DNA of 64,000 bases, from contig CACKFP010000001.1 of assembly GCA_902599485.1 (NCBI GenBank), forward strand, positions 1 through 64,000. The letters run 5' to 3'. The position numbers and the translations under genes were made by a program. The notes beneath the pieces are model-generated. The model worked only from the letters and a program-made list of their open reading frames with translations. It ran no database searches and was not told the DNA's origin. Of the stretch, positions 21,139-31,842 are shown one piece after another; the first letter of the stretch is position 1; each line of letters begins with the position of its first letter. The stretch comes from an uncultured Pelagibacteraceae bacterium. GTDB lineage: Bacteria > Pseudomonadota > Alphaproteobacteria > Pelagibacterales > Pelagibacteraceae.

Positions 21139-23423
21139 TTTATTTTTTTATAATCAATTACTCCCGCTGAATATGCTGCAACAGATGCTAAATTTAATAT
21201 GTCAGATGTTGATGATCTTAATGGGGCAATTTCAATTGCTTGACCTAAACCGATTAATAGTGGTCCTATAACTTTAGCACCACCTAAAGTTTTCATTATT
21301 TTATATGTTATGGCAGCACTATGTTGTCCAGGCATAATTAATATATTTGCATTACCAACAATGTCAGAGAATGGATAAAGGTCTTTGTATTCATCACTTA
21401 AGGCTACATCAGGCTGCATGTCTCCATCAAACTTAAAGTTAACATTTTTATTTTTTAAAATTTCTACCGCATCTCTTATATGTTTAGTTCTAGCAGTAAT
21501 TGGTTGTCCAAATGTTGAGTGAGAGAGAAATGCAACTTTTGGTTCAAAACCAAATAATTTCGCAACCCTAGAAGCAGAAATTGCTATCTCAGATAGTTGT
21601 TCAGATGATGGATATTCATGAACACTTGTATCTGCAATAAAGACTGTTTTGCCTTTATTTACAATCATGTTTAGTCCAAACATAATTTCTCCTGGTCTAG
21701 CATCTATTACCTTTTTTACTTTATCAAGAGACTGTCCATACCTCCTTGAATTTCCAGTAACCATTGCATCTGCATCACCACATGCAACCATGCAAGAACC
21801 CCATATAACTCTGTCATTTCTAACCATTTTATCACAATCTCTTTCAAGCAATCCTTCTTTTCTTTGAAGTTTTCTAAAAAGATAATTCACATATTTTTTT
21901 CTTTTATCGCTCAAAGTAGAGTTAACAATTTCAATATCAAAGTTTTCTCCAAAACCAATCTCTCTAAGTTTTTCTTTTACCACTTTTTCTTTTGCAACCA
22001 ATATAGGTGTACCAAGTCCGCTATTTTTGAAAGCTATTGCAGCTTTTAAAGTATTCTCATCCTCACCATCTGCAAAGACAACTTTTTTATTAGTTTTTTT
22101 AATTTGGTTATTTATACCCTGCATAATTGTTACTGATGGATCAAGTCTTTGCTTAAGTTGTTCAGAATATTGTTCGAAATTTTCAATTTTTTTTCTAGCT
22201 ACTCCTGATTTCATAGCAGCTTTTGCTACTGCGACTGGTATCACACTTATTAATCTTGGGTCAAAAGTTGATGGTATAATATACTCTCTCCCATAATTTG
22301 GTCTTTCACCACCCATTGCAGCTGCAACTTCATCAGGTACAAATTCTCTTGCAAGCGAAGCAATAGCATTAGCTGCAGCAACTTTCATTTCTTCGTTTAT
22401 AGTTTTGGCTCTAACATCCAGCGCTCCTCTAAATATATAAGGAAATCCTATTAAATTGTTAACTTGATTTGGATAATCAGATCTACCAGTTGCTATAATT
22501 GCATCATTTCTTACTTCTTCTATATCTTCTGGTTTTATCTCTGGATCTGGATTTGCGCAGGCAAATATAATTGGATTTTTTGCCATTTTTTTAACCATAC
22601 TTTTTTTTACAACTCCAGCAGCAGATAAGCCTAAAAATACATCTGCATTTTTCATTGCATCATCTAAACTTGTATCTTTTGTTTCTACCGCAAACTCTTT
22701 TTTCCAAGAGTTAACATCTTTTCTATTTTTGTTTATAACGCCTTTTGTATCTAGCATTTTGATATTATTTTTTGGGATACCAGTGCTTCTGAATAATTTT
22801 GCACATGCCATAGCTGCAGCACCGGCACCGTTGATCACTATTTTAATTTTTTTTAAGTTTTTTTTTGCAATATCAACTGCGTTAATTAATGCAGCTGTTG
22901 TTATGATTGCTGTCCCGTGTTGATCATCATGAAAAACAGGAATATCTAATATTTTTTTTAATTCGTTCTCAATTATAAAACAATTTGGCGCAGCTATATC
23001 CTCTAAATTTATTCCTCCAAAGCTTTTTGCTATGTGCTTTATGGAATTAATTATTTCTTTTGTATCTTCTGTGTCTATTTCTAAATCTATCGAATCAATA
23101 TCTGCAAATCTTTTAAATAGAACAGCTTTTCCTTCCATAACTGGTTTTGATGCTATTGCACCCAAATTTCCTAGCCCTAATATTGCTGATCCGTTACTAA
23201 TTACTGCAACTAAATTTCCTTTTGTAGTATATTCGTATGCTAACTCAGGATTGTCTGCTATTGCTTTTACAGGAGCAGCAACACCAGGAGAATAAGCTAG
23301 AGCCAAATCTCTTTTTGTTGTTACAGGCTTGGATGAAACAATCTCTATTTTGCCAGATTTATCATTAGTATGAAAATCTAAAGCTTCTTTATCAGAATAA
23401 TGTTCAATTTTGTTTTTTTTCAT
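21135..23423 (-). CDS. maeB: NADP-dependent malic enzyme with C-terminal phosphotransacetylase-like domain
   Basis: LALAYSPGVAAPVKAI, FHDDQHGTAIITTAAL, C-terminal PTA-like DADAMVTGNSRRYGQSL; 762 aa. Confidence 0.97.
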   Translation of the reverse strand: MKKNKIEHYSDKEALDFHTNDKSGKIEIVSSKPVTTKRDLALAYSPGVAAPVKAIADNPELAYEYTTKGNLVAVISNGSAILGLGNLGAIASKPVMEGKAVLFKRFADIDSIDLEIDTEDTKEIINSIKHIAKSFGGINLEDIAAPNCFIIENELKKILDIPVFHDDQHGTAIITTAALINAVDIAKKNLKKIKIVINGAGAAAMACAKLFRSTGIPKNNIKMLDTKGVINKNRKDVNSWKKEFAVETKDTSLDDAMKNADVFLGLSAAGVVKKSMVKKMAKNPIIFACANPDPEIKPEDIEEVRNDAIIATGRSDYPNQVNNLIGFPYIFRGALDVRAKTINEEMKVAAANAIASLAREFVPDEVAAAMGGERPNYGREYIIPSTFDPRLISVIPVAVAKAAMKSGVARKKIENFEQYSEQLKQRLDPSVTIMQGINNQIKKTNKKVVFADGEDENTLKAAIAFKNSGLGTPILVAKEKVVKEKLREIGFGENFDIEIVNSTLSDKRKKYVNYLFRKLQRKEGLLERDCDKMVRNDRVIWGSCMVACGDADAMVTGNSRRYGQSLDKVKKVIDARPGEIMFGLNMIVNKGKTVFIADTSVHEYPSSEQLSEIAISASRVAKLFGFEPKVAFLSHSTFGQPITARTKHIRDAVEILKNKNVNFKFDGDMQPDVALSDEYKDLYPFSDIVGNANILIMPGQHSAAITYKIMKTLGGAKVIGPLLIGLGQAIEIAPLRSSTSDILNLASVAAYSAGVIDYKKIN

Positions 23424-23465
23424 TATTTGTTAGATATAAAAAGGATTAAGTTACTAATATGATTT

Positions 23466-24992
23466 ATGAATTTAATTAAGTCAACAGGCACATTTAGTTT
23501 GTTCGTTATTCTAAGCAGAATTTTAGGATACATTAGAGACTTTTTCATAGCTATTTATCTTGGTTCGGGACCAATTGCTGATGCCTTCTTCGTAGCATTT
23601 AGAATACCAAACACCTTTAGAAGATTATTTGCAGAAGGTACATTTAATGCAGCATTTGTTCCATCTTACACATCAGAGCTTTTGTCTAGTAAAAAAAAAG
23701 CTAAGAAATTTGCAAACTCAGTATTTAATTTATTGGTCTTAGCACTTCTGAGTATAACAATACTAGTTGAGATTTTTATGCCAAGCTTCATAAAATTGAT
23801 TGCCCCTGGCTTCTCAAATTTAGATGATAAGTTCAAATTAGCTGTTGATTTAACCAGAATTACTTTTCCATTTTTATTTTTTATAAGTATAGCATCTTTT
23901 TTCTCAGCAATTTTAAATTCACATAACAAATTTGCAACCGCTGCAGCTGCTCCTCTTTTTTTAAATTTAATATTAATAATATGCTTCCTAATTATAAAAA
24001 ATGATACAGATTTAGTTTACTATCTAAGTTATGCCGTGACATTTGCAGGAATTGTACAATTTATATTTTTAATTATTTTTACTAGAAAATATTTTTATCC
24101 TGATTTTAACTTCAATTTCCAAATTGATAAAAAAATAAAATTTTTTTTTAGTAAACTCTTACCAAGCATATTTTCATCTGGGGTTACCCAAATAAATATA
24201 TTAGTAGGAACTATAATTGCTTCTTTCCAAGCAAGTGCAGTTTCATATTTATATTATGCAGACAGAATATATCAGATAAACTTAGCGATAGCAGGGATTG
24301 TAATTGGTATAATTATTCTGCCCAACTTAAGTAGATATGTTAAAAGGAAGAATAAAATAAAATTGGAAATTTTACAAAATAAGTCTTTAGAGTTGAGTCT
24401 ATTTTTAAGTCTTCCTGCTACTCTTGCGTTAATATTTGCCTCAGAAGAAATTGTTTCTGCACTTTTTGGATATGGATCTTTTAACGAAGAAAGTGTCAAA
24501 AATTCAGCCCATGCATTATTTTATTTTGCATTAGGTCTACCTGCATTCTCAATGATAAAAATATTTTCAAGTTTTATATTTGCCAGAAATGATACTAAAA
24601 CACCTTTTTACTTTTCATTGATTTCTGTAATTTTAAATATTGTTATTAGCGTATATTTATTTAGTAAACTAGGATTTATTATAATTCCTATAGCAACAAG
24701 TATTTCTTCTTGGTTGAATGCATTATTACTGATGGTATTTGTACTAAATAAAAATTATTTTAATTTCAACAATTCATTTTTTATACAGCTTTTTAAAATA
24801 TTTATTGTAAATTTAATTTGTTTAGGATCATTTAAAATATTAATAAATTATTTTAGTAATTATTTTATATTTACAAATAGTTATAAATTTTTAGCAATTA
24901 TATTATTGGTTTTTTTAACATTTGCTTTTTATTTGTTTATTTCAATACTCATTAAGGCCTTTAAAATATCTGATATTAAATTAAACTATTAA
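23466..24992 (+). CDS. murJ: Lipid II flippase MurJ/MviN
   Basis: RILGYIRDFFIAIYLGSGPIADAFFVAFRIPNTFRRLFAEGTFNAAFVPSY, multi-TM. Confidence 0.97.
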   Translation: MNLIKSTGTFSLFVILSRILGYIRDFFIAIYLGSGPIADAFFVAFRIPNTFRRLFAEGTFNAAFVPSYTSELLSSKKKAKKFANSVFNLLVLALLSITILVEIFMPSFIKLIAPGFSNLDDKFKLAVDLTRITFPFLFFISIASFFSAILNSHNKFATAAAAPLFLNLILIICFLIIKNDTDLVYYLSYAVTFAGIVQFIFLIIFTRKYFYPDFNFNFQIDKKIKFFFSKLLPSIFSSGVTQINILVGTIIASFQASAVSYLYYADRIYQINLAIAGIVIGIIILPNLSRYVKRKNKIKLEILQNKSLELSLFLSLPATLALIFASEEIVSALFGYGSFNEESVKNSAHALFYFALGLPAFSMIKIFSSFIFARNDTKTPFYFSLISVILNIVISVYLFSKLGFIIIPIATSISSWLNALLLMVFVLNKNYFNFNNSFFIQLFKIFIVNLICLGSFKILINYFSNYFIFTNSYKFLAIILLVFLTFAFYLFISILIKAFKISDIKLNY

Positions 24993-24995
24993 ATT

Positions 24996-25997
24996 ATGTC
25001 TAAAAAAATTTTTTCAGGAGTTCAGCCGACAGGAAATTTACATCTTGGCAACTATATAGGTGCAATAAAAAATTTTGTAGATTTACAAAATATTAAAAAT
25101 AATAATTGCATTTTTTGTGTTGTTGATCTTCATGCCATCACAGTAATGCAAGATCCGGCAGAATTAAAAAATAATATTAGAGAGACAGCTGCAGCATTTA
25201 TTGCAAGCGGTATTGATCCAAAAAATAGTATAATATTCAATCAATCTTTAGTTCCTGCACACTCTGAGGGTTCGTGGATATTAGGATGTGTTGCTAGAAT
25301 GGGTTGGCTAAATAGAATGACACAATTTAAAGAGAAAGCTGGAAAAGACAAGGAAAAAGCCAGTGTTGGTCTGTATATTTATCCAATTCTAATGGCTTCT
25401 GATATTCTTTTATATGATGCTACTCATGTGCCAGTTGGAGATGATCAAAAACAGCATTTAGAACTTTGTAGAGATATAGCTCAAAAATTTAATAACGAAT
25501 ATAAATGTCCAGATTTTTTAAGGCCACCTGAGCCTCTCATACAAAAAAATTTTTCAAGAATAATGAGCTTGAAAGATGGCACAAAAAAAATGAGTAAGTC
25601 AGATGTTGCTGAAGGAAGCAGGATCAATTTAACAGACACCGAGGATCAAATTATTAACAAAATAAAAAAAGCAAAAACAGATAATGATACTTTACCTGGT
25701 AATGAAAATGGACTTAAAGGAAGACCCGAAGCAGAAAATTTAATGGGTATTTACTCCAGCCTAAGTAATCAAAATATTGCAGATACATTAAAGGAATTTG
25801 AGGGAAAAAATTTTTCTGATTTAAAAAATAAACTATCTGAAATAATTGTGACTAAACTGTCTCCTATATCAAAAGAAATACAAAAATTGTTGTCAGATAA
25901 AAATTATATAGATCAAATTTTAGAGGATGGTGCAGCAAAAGCGCATGATATTTCCTCTAAAAAAGTTAAAAAAATAAAAGAAATAATTGGTTTTTGA
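24996..25997 (+). CDS. trpS: Tryptophanyl-tRNA synthetase
   Basis: [30 protein letters not shown]. Confidence 0.99.
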   Translation: MSKKIFSGVQPTGNLHLGNYIGAIKNFVDLQNIKNNNCIFCVVDLHAITVMQDPAELKNNIRETAAAFIASGIDPKNSIIFNQSLVPAHSEGSWILGCVARMGWLNRMTQFKEKAGKDKEKASVGLYIYPILMASDILLYDATHVPVGDDQKQHLELCRDIAQKFNNEYKCPDFLRPPEPLIQKNFSRIMSLKDGTKKMSKSDVAEGSRINLTDTEDQIINKIKKAKTDNDTLPGNENGLKGRPEAENLMGIYSSLSNQNIADTLKEFEGKNFSDLKNKLSEIIVTKLSPISKEIQKLLSDKNYIDQILEDGAAKAHDISSKKVKKIKEIIGF

Positions 25998-26034
25998 TCA
26001 TTTAATATTTTAAAATAAACATTATATAAAACCT

Positions 26035-26577
26035 ATGTTTATACAAACTGAAAATACACCAAACCCAAATTCGTTAAAGTTTTTACCTGGAAGGAAGGTA
26101 TCTAATAACGGCCCTTTAGAAGTCTTAAATCAAGAAGATACAAATAATTTATTGATTAAGAACTTATTACAGATAAATGGAGTAACTGGAGTATTTTTAG
26201 GGGAAGATTTTTTTTCGATAAACAAAGAAGAGAATAAAAAATGGGAAGATATTCAGCATATTGTTATATCTTACGTAAACGAGCATTATGCGAATGGTAA
26301 TACTTTCATTATTGATAAAATAAGTGAAGAAGAGCAAAACAAAAATTATTCAGAGATTGAAAAAAAAATAATAAGTATTCTAGACTCCAAAATAAGACCT
26401 GCTGTAGCAAGAGATGGAGGAGATATAAAGTTCCAAGAATTCAAGAATGGAAAAGTTAAAGTTTTATTAAAAGGCAGTTGTTCAGGCTGTCCATCTTCAA
26501 CTCTCACTTTAAAAAAAGGTGTAGAAAACTTACTTTGCCATTATATTCCCGAAGTTAAAGAAGTTTTAGCTGTATAA
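26035..26577 (+). CDS. NifU-family Fe-S scaffold protein
   Basis: MFIQTENTPNPNSLKFLPG (Nfu N) and RDGGDIKFQEF...GSCSGCPSSTLTLKKGVENLL (NifU CxxC). Confidence 0.97.
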   Translation: MFIQTENTPNPNSLKFLPGRKVSNNGPLEVLNQEDTNNLLIKNLLQINGVTGVFLGEDFFSINKEENKKWEDIQHIVISYVNEHYANGNTFIIDKISEEEQNKNYSEIEKKIISILDSKIRPAVARDGGDIKFQEFKNGKVKVLLKGSCSGCPSSTLTLKKGVENLLCHYIPEVKEVLAV

Positions 26578-26604
26578 ATAACTAATAATAATTATATTGA
26601 ATTA

Positions 26605-27696
26605 ATGGTTAGACGTACAAAAAATCAAATTATTAAACAGAAGCGGAAGAAAAATAATATATTTAGATTTTTAGCAATCAGTCTTTTAGTGATTTTCTCA
26701 TTTTTTACATTACCTACTATAAGCATTTTTTTAGATAAAAATTTAAATTTCAAAAACTCTGTAATCTCGAATGCTGGTGTAAATTTTGACCAAGAACTAG
26801 AAAAAAGAAAAAAAATCCTTGATGGAGATAAAGAAACTAAAACAAATAAACTCAATCTGAAAAATATTTTTGCTGACATTGATTTTTTCAGTACAGATGA
26901 TGAGGGCCAAAATTCAATTCGTTTTGATGCAAGAACAATTGAACAATTGTTTAAAGATACAAATTATAATCTTGAAAGAGTTAGAGAGACTAAGTTAGTA
27001 AATATAGGTAATAAAATTGACCATCTTCCAAAAGAGATTAAAAGTATTGAGAGCTCAAAAAAAAGAAAAAGACTATTTATCCAAATAGTTTTACCGTTAA
27101 TCGTAGAAGAGAATGCTAAAATTCGATTAGATAGAAAGGAATTATTTAGAATATTGGGCAAAAATATTAACACGCAAAAAGAAAAGAATTGGTTAAAAGA
27201 AAAATTCAAACAATATGGTTTAAGAGATGGAGATTTTTATTCTCTGAAAGTTAGAATGGATGAAATACCTGTCTCTTTAGCACTTGCTCAAGCTGCAAAA
27301 GAAACTGGATGGGGTACATCGAGATTTGCACAAGAGGGTAATGCATTATTTGGACAATGGACATGGAATGGTGAAGGAATTAGACCAGCAGGTGTAGATA
27401 AGGACGCAAAACACAAAGTTGCAAAATTTGCAGTTCTTAAAGCATCGGTTAGAGCATATCAGCGAAATTTAAATACTCACAGCAGCTATATCGAATTTAG
27501 AAAGGAAAGAGCAATTCAAAGAGACAATGATGAAAAATTAGACAGTTTAAAGCTGGTGAATTATTTAGATAAATACGCGGAGACAGGGCAACAATATATT
27601 AATGTTTTAAAACAAATTATAGAGCAAAATTCTCTTACAGATTTTGATGATGTAAATGTAATGCCTACAAGTAATAAGACTAAAAAATTAATTTAA
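26605..27696 (+). CDS. Bax-like glucosaminidase-domain protein
   Basis: PVSLALAQAAKETGWGTSRFAQEGNALFGQWTW, KFAVLKASVRAYQRNLNTHSSYIEFR. Confidence 0.92.
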   Translation: MVRRTKNQIIKQKRKKNNIFRFLAISLLVIFSFFTLPTISIFLDKNLNFKNSVISNAGVNFDQELEKRKKILDGDKETKTNKLNLKNIFADIDFFSTDDEGQNSIRFDARTIEQLFKDTNYNLERVRETKLVNIGNKIDHLPKEIKSIESSKKRKRLFIQIVLPLIVEENAKIRLDRKELFRILGKNINTQKEKNWLKEKFKQYGLRDGDFYSLKVRMDEIPVSLALAQAAKETGWGTSRFAQEGNALFGQWTWNGEGIRPAGVDKDAKHKVAKFAVLKASVRAYQRNLNTHSSYIEFRKERAIQRDNDEKLDSLKLVNYLDKYAETGQQYINVLKQIIEQNSLTDFDDVNVMPTSNKTKKLI

Positions 27697-28745
27697 TTCT
27701 GAACAAATTGGAAACCTGAAAATCTCCACCCACTTTCATCTTTCAAAGAACAGTTAATTCTACCTCTTCTTTCAATAAATTTTTCTGCAAAATTAACATT
27801 TAGTATATTGTCAATTAAGACAATTTTTGTTTTTCTCCATTTTGAACCTTCATTTGAAAAGCAATTAATATTTTCTAAATTTTTTTGATCTTTAAAAAAT
27901 TCTATCGTCATTTTAGGTGGGTTTTCTCCATCATTCATAAATTTGTTTTCCGGTTTAATAATTCTATACTGAAGTGGCATATAAGATATTATCTCCTTAA
28001 ATCTTTTTATTTCTCCATATTTTTCGTTTATCGGGAATCTTGGCAGTTCATATCTGTCTTTGTTTAAATCAATCACACCAGAATGTTGGCCAAATGCAAA
28101 TTGAAAATTTTTTGAAATATAATTTTTCTGCTTTAAATTATATTCACCAAAGGGATATGAAAAAAAAATTGGATTATAACCTAATTTATTATTAAAAATT
28201 TTAATTGATTTTTCAATATCTTCCACAAACTTTTGAAAAGTAAATTTAGTTAAATAATCATGTGAGTGCGAATGATTACCAATATATGCAAAATTCTCTT
28301 TTTCCACTTCTTTTATTTGGTTCCAACTCATGTATCCTGTTTTTCCGACTGCCTCTGTTGAGACGAATAAAATAAAAGGAATTTTTTCATTTTTTAAAAT
28401 TGGCCAAGCATTTTTATAAAACGACGTAAACGCGTCATCAATAGTTAATAAAATTTTTTTTTGTTTCTTAACCTCTTTAAAATTTGTCGACAATTCAATA
28501 GGATTATAAAAATTTAGATTACTATCTTTTATTAAATTAATATGTTTTTTAAATATATCTAATTTTATATTTGTTGATGGATACTTATTTTCTTCAAATC
28601 TATGATACATAACAGCTAAAATACCCTTTTCATTTTTGAAATATTTTTTATTTACTACTTCAGCTTTAACGTTTAAAAAAATAATAAAAAAAATGAATAC
28701 TTTAGTTATAAATGCTGCAGATGATAAAATTTTATTTTCTCTCAT
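27693..28745 (-). CDS. Polysaccharide deacetylase family protein
   Basis: GILAVMYHRFEENKYPST, LLTIDDAFTSFYKNAWPIL, IGNHSHSHDYL; N-terminal signal peptide. Confidence 0.92.
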   Translation of the reverse strand: MRENKILSSAAFITKVFIFFIIFLNVKAEVVNKKYFKNEKGILAVMYHRFEENKYPSTNIKLDIFKKHINLIKDSNLNFYNPIELSTNFKEVKKQKKILLTIDDAFTSFYKNAWPILKNEKIPFILFVSTEAVGKTGYMSWNQIKEVEKENFAYIGNHSHSHDYLTKFTFQKFVEDIEKSIKIFNNKLGYNPIFFSYPFGEYNLKQKNYISKNFQFAFGQHSGVIDLNKDRYELPRFPINEKYGEIKRFKEIISYMPLQYRIIKPENKFMNDGENPPKMTIEFFKDQKNLENINCFSNEGSKWRKTKIVLIDNILNVNFAEKFIERRGRINCSLKDESGWRFSGFQFVQN

Positions 28746-29070
28746 AACTAAAATAGAATCTTATACTACCGCTCATATAAACAGTAGGGAAAACTTTGAC
28801 AAAATAATGACATTAATTTTAAATTTTCTTAAAGAACATAATTCAAATTTAGATAAAATAAGTGAAATATTTGTCAACCAAGGTCCTGGCAAAATCTCAA
28901 GTATTAGAAATTCGATAGCAATTGCTAAAGGTATTGCTTTTGCAAAAAATATTGATTTATATGGATTTTTGAGTGAACATTTGACTGATAAAAGCTTAGA
29001 TCAATTAGTAAAAATTGATAAGAAAAATTTTACAAATATTAAATTGATTAAACCCCTTTACTCGAGTTAA
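28693..29070 (+). CDS. tsaB: Short TsaB-like tRNA t6A biosynthesis subunit (125 aa)
   Basis: MNTLVINAADDK..., ISEIFVNQGPGKISSIRNSIAIAKGIAFAKNIDLYGF matches the TsaB GPGSFTGLRIG-like region. Confidence 0.78.
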   Translation: MNTLVINAADDKILFSLITKIESYTTAHINSRENFDKIMTLILNFLKEHNSNLDKISEIFVNQGPGKISSIRNSIAIAKGIAFAKNIDLYGFLSEHLTDKSLDQLVKIDKKNFTNIKLIKPLYSS

Positions 29071-29078
29071 AATATAAT

Positions 29079-29498
29079 ATGTTAGAAACTATTGAAGAAA
29101 AATGTCAAAAAAACGGAGTTAAGCTTACCGATCAAAGAAGGATAATCGCAAGAGTTATCTCCGAATCAAAAAAAACATATGGAGAATCTGACCATCCTGA
29201 CGTTGATGAGTTATATAATAGAGTTTCTCAAATAGATTCTAAAATCAGTATTGCCACAGTATATAGAACAGTTAAACTTTTTGAAGAAGCAGGTATTTTA
29301 ACAAAACATGATTTTAAGTCTGGTAAGGCTAGATATGAATTAAATGATGATCACAATCATTTAATTGATATTAAAACAGGAGAAATTATAGAATTTGTTG
29401 ATGAAGAGATTGAAGAGTTACAAAAAAAAATTGCTGACAAATATGGTTATAAGTTAGTTGATCATAAATTAGAATTGTACGGAATCAAAAAAAAATAA
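29079..29498 (+). CDS. fur: Fur-family ferric uptake regulator
   Basis: LTDQRRIIARVI, DHPDVDELYNRV, ISIATVYRTVKLFEEAGIL, DDHNHLIDIKTGEIIEF. Confidence 0.93.
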   Translation: MLETIEEKCQKNGVKLTDQRRIIARVISESKKTYGESDHPDVDELYNRVSQIDSKISIATVYRTVKLFEEAGILTKHDFKSGKARYELNDDHNHLIDIKTGEIIEFVDEEIEELQKKIADKYGYKLVDHKLELYGIKKK

Positions 29499-29501
29499 TT
29501 C

Positions 29502-30833
29502 ATGCATAAAAAGGTTTTTATAAAGACATTTGGTTGTCAAATGAACGAATACGATTCTAATAGGATATACGATGCTGTCAAAGCAATAGGATATGATAAA
29601 ACAGAGAACCAAGATGATGCCGACTGTTATATTTTGAATACTTGTCATATTCGAGACAAGGCCAAGGATAAAGTTTATCATGAGATTGGAAGAGTTAAAA
29701 AATTATATAAAGATAAAAAAAAACCAATCATGGTTGTTGCAGGTTGTGTTGCACAAGCTGAAAATACTGAAATGCTTAATAGAGAGAAATATATAGATTT
29801 AGTCGTAGGTCCTCAATCTTATCAAAAAATAAATAATCTTTTAAAAAGTTTTGAAAAAGAAAATAAAGTTGAAGAAACCGAATTTGACTCAGTTTCAAAG
29901 TTTAGGTACTTCGATAATATAAAAAATAATAATACCAATGTTTCATCTTTTTTAACAATTCAAGAAGGTTGTGACAAGTTCTGTCACTTTTGTGTTGTTC
30001 CTTATACTAGAGGACCAGAATATTCTAGACCATTCAAAAGCATTATGGATGAAGCTGAGAGATTGATAAAAAACGGATCTAGAGAAATAACTTTTCTTGG
30101 TCAAAATGTAAATGCATATTCATATATAGATGGATCCAGAGAGTACCGACTGTCAGATCTTATTAATACACTCAGCAAATATACCGAAATAAGTAGAATT
30201 AGATATACCACATCCCATCCAAGAGATATGACAGATGATCTTATTGAATGTTACAAAAATTCAAAAAAATTGATGCCTTTTGTTCATTTACCAATTCAAA
30301 GTGGTTCTGACAAAATATTAAAAATGATGAACAGAAAGCATACTGTAAATTACTATTTAAATATTTATGAAAAATTAATCAAAATTAATCCTGACATAAA
30401 ATTTTCTAGTGACTTTATTATTGGATATCCAGGAGAAACAGAAAATGACTTTAAAGAAACTCTAAACTTAGTTAATAAAATTAAATTTATAAATTCATTC
30501 TCTTTTATATTTAGTCCAAGGCCAGGAACAAAGGCTGCAGAATTAGAGATTACTGATGAAGATAAACTTAAAAATAGGTTGATAACTATTCAAGAAAAAT
30601 TATTTAGCAATCAAATAGAATTGAATAAATCTTTAGAAGGAAAAACTTTAGAGGTACTTGTAGAAAATAAACTTAAAAACCAAAATAAATTTTTTGGAAG
30701 AAATAAATTTTTAAATTCAGTAATTTTTGATGGTAATGAAAGTCATATTGGAAAATTAATTAAAGTTAATATCGAAAAAAGTAATCAAAATTCTTTATTT
30801 GGTAAAGTAACGGATCAAATGAAAGCAGCATAA
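29502..30833 (+). CDS. miaB: tRNA-2-methylthio-N6-dimethylallyladenosine synthase MiaB
   Basis: FIKTFGCQMNEYDSNR, EGCDKFCHFCVVPYTRGPEYSRP radical-SAM CxxxCxxC. Confidence 0.98.
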   Translation: MHKKVFIKTFGCQMNEYDSNRIYDAVKAIGYDKTENQDDADCYILNTCHIRDKAKDKVYHEIGRVKKLYKDKKKPIMVVAGCVAQAENTEMLNREKYIDLVVGPQSYQKINNLLKSFEKENKVEETEFDSVSKFRYFDNIKNNNTNVSSFLTIQEGCDKFCHFCVVPYTRGPEYSRPFKSIMDEAERLIKNGSREITFLGQNVNAYSYIDGSREYRLSDLINTLSKYTEISRIRYTTSHPRDMTDDLIECYKNSKKLMPFVHLPIQSGSDKILKMMNRKHTVNYYLNIYEKLIKINPDIKFSSDFIIGYPGETENDFKETLNLVNKIKFINSFSFIFSPRPGTKAAELEITDEDKLKNRLITIQEKLFSNQIELNKSLEGKTLEVLVENKLKNQNKFFGRNKFLNSVIFDGNESHIGKLIKVNIEKSNQNSLFGKVTDQMKAA

Positions 30834-30834
30834 A

Positions 30835-31842
30835 TTGAAAAATTTTGCAAAATTAAAAATTAATTCTGATTTAAAATTCGTATATTCAGAAAATAATGCT
30901 TTAAGTATTGTATTTCAAAGCAATGAATTACTTTTAGGTGTTTTAGGGGAATTTAATAATAACTTAAAAGAGTTAGAAAAAATTACGAATACTAGTATTT
31001 ACTCTAGGGGAAACTCAATTTTATTAAAAAATTCTCCAGAAAAAAATGAAATAATAAAGAATGCAATTCAATTTCTTGTAGATCAATTTTTAAATAATGG
31101 AACATTAGAAAAAAAGGATATAGAGTCATCTGTAAACAAATTTATGATTGATGAAAAAGTTACAAATAAAAGTGGAAATGTTGAATACATAATAAAAACT
31201 CCAAAAAAATCTGTAATACCTAGATCAGAGAAACAAAAAAATTATATAAGGGCTCTAAAAGAGTCTGATATTGTTATTTCTGCAGGACCAGCGGGAACTG
31301 GTAAAACTTTTTTAGCTGTAGCAGTTGCTTTAACAATGTTACTGGATAAAAAAATAGAGCGCATCATTTTATCTAGACCAGCAGTAGAAGCAGGAGAGAG
31401 GTTAGGTTTTTTACCAGGTGATATGAGAGAAAAAGTTGACCCTTATTTAAGACCTCTTTACGATTCATTATATGACCTACTAGATTTTGAAAAAATTCAA
31501 AAAAAAATAGAAGTTGGAGATATTGAAATTGCACCTCTAGCTTTTATGCGAGGAAGAACCCTAAAAAATTCTTTTGCAATACTTGATGAAGCACAAAATG
31601 CCACTGATACTCAAATAAAAATGTTCTTAACAAGAATTGGTGAAAATTCCAAAATAGTTATTAACGGTGATCCATCCCAAATAGACTTACCTAATAAAAA
31701 AATGTCAGGTTTAAATAGATCAAAAAAATTACTTGGTCATTTAAAGGAGATATCAGTAGTAGATTTTGATCATACTGATGTAGTAAGACACCCTCTAGTT
31801 TCTAAGATAGTCAAGGCTTATTCTGATAAAAATTCAGATTAA
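30835..31842 (+). CDS. PhoH-like ATPase
   Basis: VISAGPAGTGKTFLAVAVA, IILSRPAVEAGERLGFLPGDM, FAILDEAQNAT; TTG start. Confidence 0.97.
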   Translation: MKNFAKLKINSDLKFVYSENNALSIVFQSNELLLGVLGEFNNNLKELEKITNTSIYSRGNSILLKNSPEKNEIIKNAIQFLVDQFLNNGTLEKKDIESSVNKFMIDEKVTNKSGNVEYIIKTPKKSVIPRSEKQKNYIRALKESDIVISAGPAGTGKTFLAVAVALTMLLDKKIERIILSRPAVEAGERLGFLPGDMREKVDPYLRPLYDSLYDLLDFEKIQKKIEVGDIEIAPLAFMRGRTLKNSFAILDEAQNATDTQIKMFLTRIGENSKIVINGDPSQIDLPNKKMSGLNRSKKLLGHLKEISVVDFDHTDVVRHPLVSKIVKAYSDKNSD

